Positions 23,871-30,868 of a stretch of DNA of 64,000 nucleotides are shown piece after piece. This DNA comes from Acidimicrobiia bacterium. GTDB taxonomy: Bacteria > Actinomycetota > Acidimicrobiia > IMCC26256 > PALSA-610. The notes under the pieces are model-generated. The model did not search any database. It was not told where the DNA came from and saw only the letters and a list, made by a program, of their open reading frames with translations. Each line of letters opens with the position of its first letter. Positions within the stretch are counted from its first letter, which is position 1. The DNA lies in contig DATBAK010000036.1 in the NCBI GenBank assembly GCA_036271555.1, forward strand, positions 1-64,000. The letters run 5' to 3'. A program made the translations under genes and the position numbers.

Positions 23871-24683
23871 TCAGCCAGAGCGCCGGACGAAGCGCACGGC
23901 GGCGGGCGTGCCGGCGGCGTCGACGGCGGCTCGGATGGCCAGGACACCGGGCTCCCCGCCCCCCTCACCGACGGCGATCGTCACCGGTCGCACCGGTCCT
24001 TCGCCCTCGGTGAGCGTGCCCTCGTAGCGGCCGGCCGCGGGGACACACAGCCGCGGGTGGACGGTGAGCGCGCCGTCGGCGTGGGTGCCGCGCAGCTCGT
24101 GCGGACGGCCGAGCACGGTCGCCGCGCCCTCGACATCGCCCGCCGCGAGCAGCTCGCGCACGCGCGTCGACGAGAACGGCACCGAGTCGTCGGCGGGCGC
24201 GACCAGCCCGAGCCCGAGCACCTCGAAGCCGAGGTCGGCGCCCATGCGCTCGAGCATCGGGACGTTCCCGCCGCGCTTGTGCCCGAAGTGGAAGTCGGCG
24301 CCGACGACGACGAGCCGCGCGCGCAGCAATCCGACCAACACCTCCTGCACGAAGTCCTCGGCGCTTTCGTGGCTGCGCGCCTCGTCGAACGTGAGGACGA
24401 CACCGACGTCGAGCAATCCGATCGCGTCGAGCAGCTCGATGCGGTGCTCGAGCGTCGTCAGCAGCTTCGGCGCGGACTCGGGCCGCACGATCTCCGCGGG
24501 ATGACGGTCGAAGGTGACGAGCGCGGCCTGCAGGCCGCGTGCGTCGGCGAGCTCGCGCACGAGTCGCAGCACCGCGCGGTGGCCGAGGTGCACGCCGTCG
24601 AACGCGCCGATCGTGACGACGCTCCCACGCGCGTCGGCATCGTCGGCGTCACCGGCCCCGACCGGGTCGCGCAGCACCTTCAC
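23871..24683 (-). CDS. ribF: RibF-like FAD synthetase with degenerate riboflavin kinase part
   Basis: The N-terminal FMN adenylyltransferase domain is clear: TIGAFDGVHLGHRAVL near residues 16-31, VVGADFHFGHKRGGNV, and FSSTRVRELLAAGDVEGA. RibF normally continues with a riboflavin kinase barrel of about 130 residues carrying a GFPTAN-type motif. Here only about 85 residues follow LGRPHELRGT and no GFPTAN or nearby kinase motif is visible, so kinase activity is doubtful. Total 270 residues against about 310 usual. GTG start overlaps the truB stop (GTGA). The gene lies in the usual truB-ribF-rpsO order. Confidence 0.88.
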   Translation of the reverse strand: MKVLRDPVGAGDADDADARGSVVTIGAFDGVHLGHRAVLRLVRELADARGLQAALVTFDRHPAEIVRPESAPKLLTTLEHRIELLDAIGLLDVGVVLTFDEARSHESAEDFVQEVLVGLLRARLVVVGADFHFGHKRGGNVPMLERMGADLGFEVLGLGLVAPADDSVPFSSTRVRELLAAGDVEGAATVLGRPHELRGTHADGALTVHPRLCVPAAGRYEGTLTEGEGPVRPVTIAVGEGGGEPGVLAIRAAVDAAGTPAAVRFVRRSG

Positions 24684-25573
24684 GGTGTCGCGCCCTCCGG
24701 CATCACCACTGCGGCCTTCAGCGCCGCACCCTTGCGTTCGTACACGGCGAGCAGCGCGCCCTGCGCGTCGACGATCGCGAACGGACCTCCCTCGGTGCAC
24801 GCAGGGAGCCCCGCCGGTGCGAACACGGCACCGTGCGCGACCGCCCGCGCCTCCTCCCCCGCCACCTCGACGCGGGCCATGCCCCGCAACGCTTCGGCCG
24901 GGGTGAGCACGACCGCGCTCGGATCGGACTCGACGGTCTCGAGCGGATGCGCCTCCGAGACGTCGAACGCGCCCACGCGCAACCGGCGCAGATCGCGCAG
25001 GTGCGCGCAGCCGCCGAGCGCGACGCCGAGATCGGCCGCGAGCGACCGCACGTACGTACCGCTGCCGCACTCGACCGTCACGTCGGCCTCGGGATACGCG
25101 CCGTCGGTGAAGCCGTCGACGTCGAACCGGTCGACCCGCACGCGCCGCGACGGCCGCTCCACCTCTTCGCCCTTTCGCGCGAGCTCGTGCAGCCGGCGAC
25201 CACCGATCTTGATCGCCGACACCATCGGCGGCACCTGGTCGCGCTCGCCGAGGAACCCGCGCGTCGCGTCCTCGACCTGCGCGCGCGTGAGCCGCATCGT
25301 CACCCGATCGAGCACCGCCCCCGACGCGTCGAGCGTGTCGGTCGCGACACCGAAGACGATCGTGGCGCGGTAGCCCTTCGTCGTCTCCTGCAAGAAGCGG
25401 AGCAGACGCGTCGCGCGCCCGAGCCCGACGAGCAGCACGCCGGTCGCGTCGGGGTCGAGCGTGCCCGCGTGCCCGATGCGGCGTTGCCCGTAGATGCGCC
25501 GCAGCCGCGCGACCACGTCGTGCGACGTGCACCCCGTCGGCTTGTCGACGACGACCAGTCCGTCGACGCTCAC
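24680..25573 (-). CDS. truB: tRNA pseudouridine(55) synthase
   Basis: TruB makes pseudouridine 55 in the T-loop of tRNAs. The 297-residue protein has GLVVVDKPTGCTSHDVV, the catalytic Asp in GHAGTLDPDATGVL, GATTKGYRAT-type segment ETTKGYRATIVFG, QVPPMVSAIKIGGRRLHELAR and GSGTYVRSLAADLG. The GTG start overlaps the stop of the upstream DHH phosphoesterase gene (GTGA) and the stop overlaps ribF. Confidence 0.96.
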   Translation of the reverse strand: MSVDGLVVVDKPTGCTSHDVVARLRRIYGQRRIGHAGTLDPDATGVLLVGLGRATRLLRFLQETTKGYRATIVFGVATDTLDASGAVLDRVTMRLTRAQVEDATRGFLGERDQVPPMVSAIKIGGRRLHELARKGEEVERPSRRVRVDRFDVDGFTDGAYPEADVTVECGSGTYVRSLAADLGVALGGCAHLRDLRRLRVGAFDVSEAHPLETVESDPSAVVLTPAEALRGMARVEVAGEEARAVAHGAVFAPAGLPACTEGGPFAIVDAQGALLAVYERKGAALKAAVVMPEGATP

Positions 25574-26532
25574 TCGTGAAGCTGGCTCTCGATGCGCCGG
25601 ACGATCTCGGCGACCGGATCGTCGGTCGAGAAGCCCGCCGCGAAGCGGTGCCCGCCGCCGCCCTGCGACTGCGCGATGCGGCACACGTCGACGGCACCGA
25701 GCGAGCGCATGCTCACGCGCGTCACGCCGTCGGCGCCTTCCTTGAAGACCGCCGAGACCTCGGCCTCGCTCGTGCGGCGAACGACGTCGATCAGCCCTTC
25801 GATCTCGCCGAACGACACGCCGAACTCGTCGAGGTCGGCGCGCGTGACCGACGTGTAGACGAACGACCGGTCGGCGTCGAGCACCGCGCGTTCGAGCGCG
25901 GCCGCCATCAGCTTGAGGTACGCGAACGAGTGCTCCTCGAACAGCGTGCGCGACAACTTCGCGACCGGCACGCCGTAGCCGACGAGCTCGGCCGCGAGCT
26001 GGAACACCTCGGGCGTCGTCGTCTCGTACTGGAAGCGGCCGGTGTCGCAGACGAGCGCGGCGTACAGGCACACGGCCGCGTCGGCGTTGAGCGCGAGGTC
26101 GAGCTCGTCGACGAGGCGGCGCACCACCACGCCCGTCGCCGCGGCGTCGGGGACGATCACGTTGATGCTGCCGTAGCGATCGTTCGAGACGTGGTGGTCG
26201 AGCACGACGAGCTCGCGCGCGGCCTTCGCGGGCCGCTCGAGGTCGCCGAGGCGCGAGAGCGCGCCCGAGTCGAAGGTGATCATCACGTCGGGCTCGGTCG
26301 GGAACGACGCGGGCGGCGTGAGCAGATCGAGACCGGGCAGCTCGCGGTAGTGCGGCGCGACCGTGAACGGCTCGGAGAACGACGACACGACGTCGACGCC
26401 CGCCCCGCGCAGGACGTGGTGCAGGCCGAGCATCGAGCCCAGCGCGTCGCCGTCCGGGTTGACGTGGCACGCGAGCGCCACCGAGCGCGCGCCGCGGATC
26501 ACGTCGGCCGCGTGTGCGAGGTCGCTTCTCAT
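25570..26532 (-). CDS. DHH/DHHA1 phosphoesterase (NrnA-like)
   Basis: A 320-residue cytoplasmic phosphoesterase of the NrnA type, which hydrolyses nanoRNA or pAp. Motifs include HVNPDGDALGSMLG near residues 23-36, TFDSG, the signature LDHHVSND, VCDTGRFQYE and the DHHA1 glycine-rich GGGGHRFAAGF near the C-terminus. The gene sits between rbfA and truB as in many actinobacteria and Firmicutes and is coupled to both by 4-bp overlaps. Confidence 0.94.
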   Translation of the reverse strand: MRSDLAHAADVIRGARSVALACHVNPDGDALGSMLGLHHVLRGAGVDVVSSFSEPFTVAPHYRELPGLDLLTPPASFPTEPDVMITFDSGALSRLGDLERPAKAARELVVLDHHVSNDRYGSINVIVPDAAATGVVVRRLVDELDLALNADAAVCLYAALVCDTGRFQYETTTPEVFQLAAELVGYGVPVAKLSRTLFEEHSFAYLKLMAAALERAVLDADRSFVYTSVTRADLDEFGVSFGEIEGLIDVVRRTSEAEVSAVFKEGADGVTRVSMRSLGAVDVCRIAQSQGGGGHRFAAGFSTDDPVAEIVRRIESQLHE

Positions 26533-26927
26533 GCCTCGGACCCGGGCGTGTCGTTCGAGTGCAGCTCGCGCAGCAGCTCCTCGATGCGCTGGCCCGCGGA
26601 GATCGACGGGTCGAGCTTGAACGTGAGCGCGGGCGTGTTCCGCCAGCGGACCTGGTGACCGAGCGATCGGCGCAGATGCGGCGCGGCCTTGGCCAACGCG
26701 CTCGCCGTCGCCTTCACTTCGTCTTCGGTCTGCGCGCTGCCGCCGGCGCCCAGCGCGGAGTAGTAGAGCGTGGCGTACGCGAGGTCGGACGACACCTCCG
26801 CGCCCGTGAGCGTCACCATCTCGAGTCGCGGATCGGAGAGCCGCGCGAGCTCGTCGGCGACGATCTCGACGAGCACCTCGTTGACGCGCGCGGTCCGCTG
26901 GTAGCGGTGCGGGGCGTTGCGCGGCAT
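26529..26927 (-). CDS. rbfA: Ribosome-binding factor A
   Basis: RbfA helps mature the 5' end of 16S rRNA and the 30S subunit. The 132-residue protein shows RVNEVLVEIVADELARLSDPRLEMVTLTGAEVSSDLAYATLYYS and the later LRRSLGHQVRWRNTPALTFKLDPSIS, all typical of the family. Its stop overlaps the next gene's ATG. The start lies 13 bp after the DUF503 stop codon. Confidence 0.96.
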   Translation of the reverse strand: MPRNAPHRYQRTARVNEVLVEIVADELARLSDPRLEMVTLTGAEVSSDLAYATLYYSALGAGGSAQTEDEVKATASALAKAAPHLRRSLGHQVRWRNTPALTFKLDPSISAGQRIEELLRELHSNDTPGSEA

Positions 26928-26940
26928 CAGCGCACCCCGC

Positions 26941-27240
26941 TCATCGAAGGTCGCTCCGCTCGAGCCAGGTGCGCTCGACGTCGATCACCTCGACGTCGGG
27001 TGCGGCGTCGACGAACCGTTCGACGTTCGCGAGCACGTCCTCGAGGTGCGAGTACGAACCCGACACGACGGCGACGCCGATCGCGCACCGCTGCCACTGG
27101 TCGAGGTGGTCGACCTCGGCGACGGAGACGGCGAAGCGGTGGCGCAGCCCGTCGACGATCGGCCGGATCGCGGCGCGCTTGGCCTTCAGCGAGCGGCTCG
27201 CGGGCACGTGGAGATCGAAGCGCACGGCAGCCGCATGCAT
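26941..27240 (-). CDS. DUF503 (YlxP-like) protein
   Basis: A 99-residue protein with the DUF503 pattern (RFDLHVPASRSLKAKRAAIRPIVDGLRHRFAVSVAEVDHLDQWQRCAIGVAVVS). Family members are found between infB and rbfA in many genomes, but their function is unclear. Here the exporter operon separates it from infB, and GAGAAT (27247-27252 on the minus strand) 6 nt before the ATG suggests it now starts its own leaderless operon with rbfA, the phosphoesterase, truB and ribF. Confidence 0.93.
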   Translation of the reverse strand: MHAAAVRFDLHVPASRSLKAKRAAIRPIVDGLRHRFAVSVAEVDHLDQWQRCAIGVAVVSGSYSHLEDVLANVERFVDAAPDVEVIDVERTWLERSDLR

Positions 27241-27246
27241 CGGAGG

Positions 27247-27252
27247 ATTCTC
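27247..27252 (-). promoter_or_regulatory. -10 box of DUF503-rbfA operon
   Basis: GAGAAT on the minus strand precedes the ATG at 27240 by 6 nt. The 91-bp gap to the divergent ABC ATPase gene thus contains a promoter for the rbfA operon. Confidence 0.45.
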
Positions 27253-27331
27253 GCGCGGCCCCGTCGTGCCGGTCGCATGCCCGAAATCGAAATCCCCGGG
27301 TGCGGGTGAGCCGGCCGGTCATCCTTGAGCG

Positions 27332-28273
27332 ATGTCGATCCAGGTTCGGGGCCTCACGAAGGTCTTCGAGACCGGACGGCGACGAGCCCGGCGCCGCATC
27401 GAAGCGGTGCGCGCCATCTCGTTCACCGTCGAGCCCGGCGAGCGCATCGCCTACATCGGGCCCAACGGCGCCGGGAAGTCGACGTCGATCAAGATCCTCA
27501 CGGGGATCCTGCACCCGACCGCCGGCGAAGCCGCCGTCCTCGGCATCGTGCCGTGGACCGACCGCCGCCGGCTCGCGGCGCGCATCGGCACGCTCTTCGG
27601 TCAGCGCTCCTTGCTGTGGTTCGAGCTGACGCCGCGGCAGTCGTACCGGATGCTCGCCGCGATCTACGAGCTCGACCGGCGGCAGGAAGCACAGCGCGTC
27701 GGTGAGCTCGCGGAGCTGCTCGACGCGGCCGACCTGTTCGACCAACCCGTGCGCAGCCTGTCGCTCGGCCAGCGCATGCGGTGCGAGCTCGCCGCGTGCA
27801 TGCTGCACGAACCCGAGGTCCTGTTCCTCGACGAGCCGACGATCGGGCTCGATCTCCTCGCGAAGCAGCGCTTCCGGGAGCTGCTCGTGCGCCTCAATGT
27901 CGAGCGCAACACGACCACGTTCCTCACGTCGCACGACGTCGCCGACATCGAGCACGTCGCCCGCCGCGCGATCGTCATCAACCACGGCTCGGTGATCTAC
28001 GACGACGACGTCGCCGCGATGCGCCGCGCGCTGCTCGCCACGAAGCTCGTCGAGGTCGGGCTCGCGCAGCCGGCGCCGCCGCTGCACCTTCCCGGCGTCG
28101 ATGTGCTCGAGCAAACCGACGTCAAGGCCGAGCTCGTCGTCGACACCACCGCGACGTCGATCCGCGCCGTGCTCGACACGCTGCTCGCGACCACCGCGGT
28201 CGCCGACATCTCGGTCACCGATCCGCCGCTCGAGCAGGTCATCGCAGAGATCTACCGGCAGCCGCAGACATGA
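27332..28273 (+). CDS. ABC-2 type exporter ATP-binding protein
   Basis: A 313-residue ATPase with Walker A GPNGAGKST (about residues 43-51), Q-loop region TLFGQRSLLWFELTP, signature LSLGQRMRCELA, Walker B EVLFLDEPTIGLD and the His-loop LTSHDVADIEHVA. The layout, with a C-terminal extension of about 75 residues, fits the COG4586-type exporters that pair with two six-TM permeases, encoded next. Substrate unknown. It is divergent from DUF503 and splits the normal infB-rbfA linkage. The stop overlaps the following 90-bp repeat frame. Confidence 0.93.
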   Translation: MSIQVRGLTKVFETGRRRARRRIEAVRAISFTVEPGERIAYIGPNGAGKSTSIKILTGILHPTAGEAAVLGIVPWTDRRRLAARIGTLFGQRSLLWFELTPRQSYRMLAAIYELDRRQEAQRVGELAELLDAADLFDQPVRSLSLGQRMRCELAACMLHEPEVLFLDEPTIGLDLLAKQRFRELLVRLNVERNTTTFLTSHDVADIEHVARRAIVINHGSVIYDDDVAAMRRALLATKLVEVGLAQPAPPLHLPGVDVLEQTDVKAELVVDTTATSIRAVLDTLLATTAVADISVTDPPLEQVIAEIYRQPQT

Positions 28274-28359
28274 GGAGCCAGGCGCAGATCGCAGGCGCGG
28301 TCATCGTCGCTCCGCCGCGGATCCGTCCGGGTCGAGCGCCGAAGATCGCAGCCGCATGA
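28270..28359 (+). repeat. 90-bp junction repeat with 29-codon open frame, copy 2
   Basis: The frame ATG...TGA (MRSQAQIAGAV...APKIAAA, 29 residues) overlaps the upstream ATPase stop and the downstream permease start by ATGA on each side, exactly as copy 1 does at 16901-16990. TGAGGAGCC at the left end and TGAGCAGCC at the right end look like near-direct repeats bounding the block. Within it AGATCGCAG occurs twice. Confidence 0.7.
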
Positions 28360-29156
28360 GCAGCCGCGCGAACGCGGCGACCCGCAAGCTCACGACCGCG
28401 GCGCGCACGGCCGCGCAATCCGTGATCGCCGAGCGCGGCGGCATCGGTGTCGCGGTCGGCTTCTACGTGATCGTGGTGAGCGTGCTCTCGGGACTGTGGC
28501 GGGTCGCCGCGCACGCCAACGGGGGCCGGCTCGCGGGCTACTCGGCCGTCGCGATCACGTGGTACATCGCGACCACCGAATGTGCGGTCGTCTCGCTGAA
28601 CATCCGCATGATCGACGACATCGGGCGCGACATCGGGTCGGGCGCGGTCGCCGTGGAGCTCCTGCGACCCGCGTCGGTCGTCGCCGTGCGCGTCGCGACC
28701 GAGGTCGGCCGCGCGCTCCCCCGCCTCACCGCGCTCGCGGTTGCGGCGGTCGTCGTCGCGTCGCTCGAGGCCGGCGCGCCGCCGCGCCCGGTCACGCTGC
28801 TCCTCGCGTATCCGAGCCTCGTCCTCGCGATCGCAGTGAACATCGTCGCCCAGCACGCCTTCGCGGCGGCCGCCTTCTGGTTGCGCGACGCGGGCTCGAC
28901 GTGGTTTCTCTACCAGAAGCTCGTGTTCATCCTCGGCGGGATGCTGATCCCGCTCGAGGCGCTGCCGGGCTGGCTGCACGGCGCCGCGAACGCGCTGCCA
29001 TGGCGAGCGATGGCCTACGTGCCGGCGCGGCTGGCGTCCGGGCACCTCGAGCCCGTGCTGTTGCTCGAGCAGGTCGCCTGGCTCGTCGCGCTCGGTGCGA
29101 TCGCGGCGGCCATCTTCGGCGCGGGCCAGCGCCGGCTGCAGGTGGTCGGCGGATGA
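28356..29156 (+). CDS. ABC-2 type exporter permease 1
   Basis: A 266-residue membrane protein with about six helices, including GIGVAVGFYVIVVSVLSGLW, AVAITWYIATTECAVV, LTALAVAAVVVASLEAG and LVALGAIAAAIFGAGQRRL. The TECAVVSLNIRMIDDIGRDIGSGAVAVELLRPAS region is typical of COG4587-type permeases. It is coupled by ATGA overlaps to the repeat frame upstream and to the second permease downstream, and should form one transporter with them. Confidence 0.9.
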   Translation: MSSRANAATRKLTTAARTAAQSVIAERGGIGVAVGFYVIVVSVLSGLWRVAAHANGGRLAGYSAVAITWYIATTECAVVSLNIRMIDDIGRDIGSGAVAVELLRPASVVAVRVATEVGRALPRLTALAVAAVVVASLEAGAPPRPVTLLLAYPSLVLAIAVNIVAQHAFAAAAFWLRDAGSTWFLYQKLVFILGGMLIPLEALPGWLHGAANALPWRAMAYVPARLASGHLEPVLLLEQVAWLVALGAIAAAIFGAGQRRLQVVGG

Positions 29157-29920
29157 ACGGCCTGCTCGCGACGATGCGCAACGCGCTCGCGGAAGCGGCG
29201 GCGAAGCGCGCCGCGCTGCTCTCGGCGATGACGATCATGATCGTGAACGACGCCGTATGGGTCGCCTTCTGGGTGCTGTTCTTCCATCGGGTCGGTCACC
29301 TGCACGGGTGGGACAGCCGGCGCGTCCTGCTGCTGCTCTCCGTCATGACGAGCGCGGCGGGTATCACGCTCGGGCTGTTCTCGAACGCGCGGCGGGTCGG
29401 TCAGATGGCGGTCGAGGGTGCGCTCGACGCGGTGCTCGCGCTGCCCGTGCAACCGCTCCCGTTCCTGCTCGTGCGACGGGTCGAGCCGGTCAACATCGGC
29501 GACTTCGCCTTCGGTATCACGTTGTTCTGCATCGTCGGTCACCCCACGCCGGTGCACATCGTCGTCTTCGCCGGTGTGGTGCTCGCCGCGTCGGTACTCA
29601 TCACCGGCTTCCTCGTGCTCACCGGCTCGATCGCGTTCTTCGCGGGTCGCGGTGAGGGCGGCGAGCTCGGCTTCCACGCGATCCTGCTGCTCGGCTCGTA
29701 CCCGGTCGACGTGTTCGCGGGTGCGGCGAAAGTGATGCTCTACACGGTCGTACCGGCCGCGTTCGTGTCGTCGATCCCGGCGCGGCTCGTCCTGTCGTTC
29801 GATCCCGCGCGCGCGGCGTGGCTCGTCGGGATATCCGCGCTCTTCGCGACCGCGGGCACGGTCGCGTTCACGCGCGGACTGCGTCGCTACACGTCCGGCG
29901 CGGTCTGGACGCGCGGCTGA
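29153..29920 (+). CDS. ABC-2 type exporter permease 2
   Basis: A 255-residue, six-helix membrane protein resembling COG3694-type permeases (LFFHRVGHLHGWDSRRVLLLLSVMTSAAGITLGLF, then ALDAVLALPVQPLPFLLVRRVEPVNIGDFAFG). It ends with VAFTRGLRRYTSGAVW, a common end in this family. ATG overlaps the preceding permease stop. It is the last gene of the exporter operon. Confidence 0.9.
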   Translation: MNGLLATMRNALAEAAAKRAALLSAMTIMIVNDAVWVAFWVLFFHRVGHLHGWDSRRVLLLLSVMTSAAGITLGLFSNARRVGQMAVEGALDAVLALPVQPLPFLLVRRVEPVNIGDFAFGITLFCIVGHPTPVHIVVFAGVVLAASVLITGFLVLTGSIAFFAGRGEGGELGFHAILLLGSYPVDVFAGAAKVMLYTVVPAAFVSSIPARLVLSFDPARAAWLVGISALFATAGTVAFTRGLRRYTSGAVWTRG

Positions 29921-30025
29921 TCGCGCCGAGACCATCACCGGTTGAGCGATGAGTCTCGCGGCGACCGATCGTCCGACTGACGTGAGCGTTCGCAACGAGC
30001 GCGGAAGCTGCAGGAGGATCAGGCG

Positions 30026-30844
30026 ATGAACGCGATGGCGCGCCGGATGTTCGATCTCGTCGAGCCGATCGGTCTCATCCCGTACTCGGCCGACGAACCC
30101 AACGAGACGATGTTCGCCCTGGGGTTCACCGACTACTGGGACACCTACTTCGCCGGCCGCGCGGCGCCCCTCGGCCTCGTCCCCGCAGAAGTGGTCGACG
30201 CGCTCTTCTACAACTTCGCGCCCGGCGAGGTCGCCCGCCACATCCCGAGGGTCTGGCGGACCACCACGCCCGAGGCGGCGATCGCCGCTCGTCAGGAGGG
30301 TTGCACGAAGGCGTTGCGGCGGATCCTCCGCGAGCGCGTCGACTCGCCCGCCTTCGCACGCGCCACTGAATTGCTGCTCGCCGCGGCGACGAGCGCACCG
30401 ATCGAGGGCCGAGCCATGTACGCGGCGCTGCGCGCGCTTCCGGTCCCCGACGACGTGGTGACCCGGTGCTTCCATGCCGCGGCCTTGCTGCGCGAGCACC
30501 GGGGCGACGGGCACATCGTCGCCCTGATGACCGAGGGTGTCGGTGGGCTCGAGGCGCACGCGCTCCTCGCCCTCGACATGGGGATGCCCGCGGAGAAGTT
30601 CGGGCGCATCCACCACCTCCCCGCACCGCAGATCGCCGCGGTGATCGACGGGATGCGCGATCGCGACCTGATCGGGGACGACGGTTGGCTGAGCGCATCG
30701 GGCCGCGCAGTCAAACAGCGCGTCGAGGCGCTGACCGACGACCTCGCCGCGAAGCCCTACGAGAGCCTCGCGCCGGACGAGCTCGATGAGCTCGTCTCGG
30801 CGCTCGAGCCGCTCGCCGAGCTGCTCGTCGCCGCGCAGGACTGA
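30026..30844 (+). CDS. SCO6745-like helix-turn-helix protein
   Basis: A 272-residue soluble protein resembling the actinobacterial SCO6745 family. It is largely helical, with MARRMFDLVEPIGLIPYSADEPNETMFALGFTDYWDTYFAGRAAPLG at the N-terminus and a winged-helix-like C-terminal part (IAAVIDGMRDRDLIGDDGWLSASGRAVKQRVEALTDDLA). A strong AGGAGG (30010-30015) lies 10 nt before the ATG. It ends 24 bp from the convergent infB stop. Role unknown; a regulator of the neighbouring exporter is possible. Confidence 0.8.
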   Translation: MNAMARRMFDLVEPIGLIPYSADEPNETMFALGFTDYWDTYFAGRAAPLGLVPAEVVDALFYNFAPGEVARHIPRVWRTTTPEAAIAARQEGCTKALRRILRERVDSPAFARATELLLAAATSAPIEGRAMYAALRALPVPDDVVTRCFHAAALLREHRGDGHIVALMTEGVGGLEAHALLALDMGMPAEKFGRIHHLPAPQIAAVIDGMRDRDLIGDDGWLSASGRAVKQRVEALTDDLAAKPYESLAPDELDELVSALEPLAELLVAAQD

Positions 30845-30868
30845 GAGCGGCGGTGACGAGCTCTCGCG

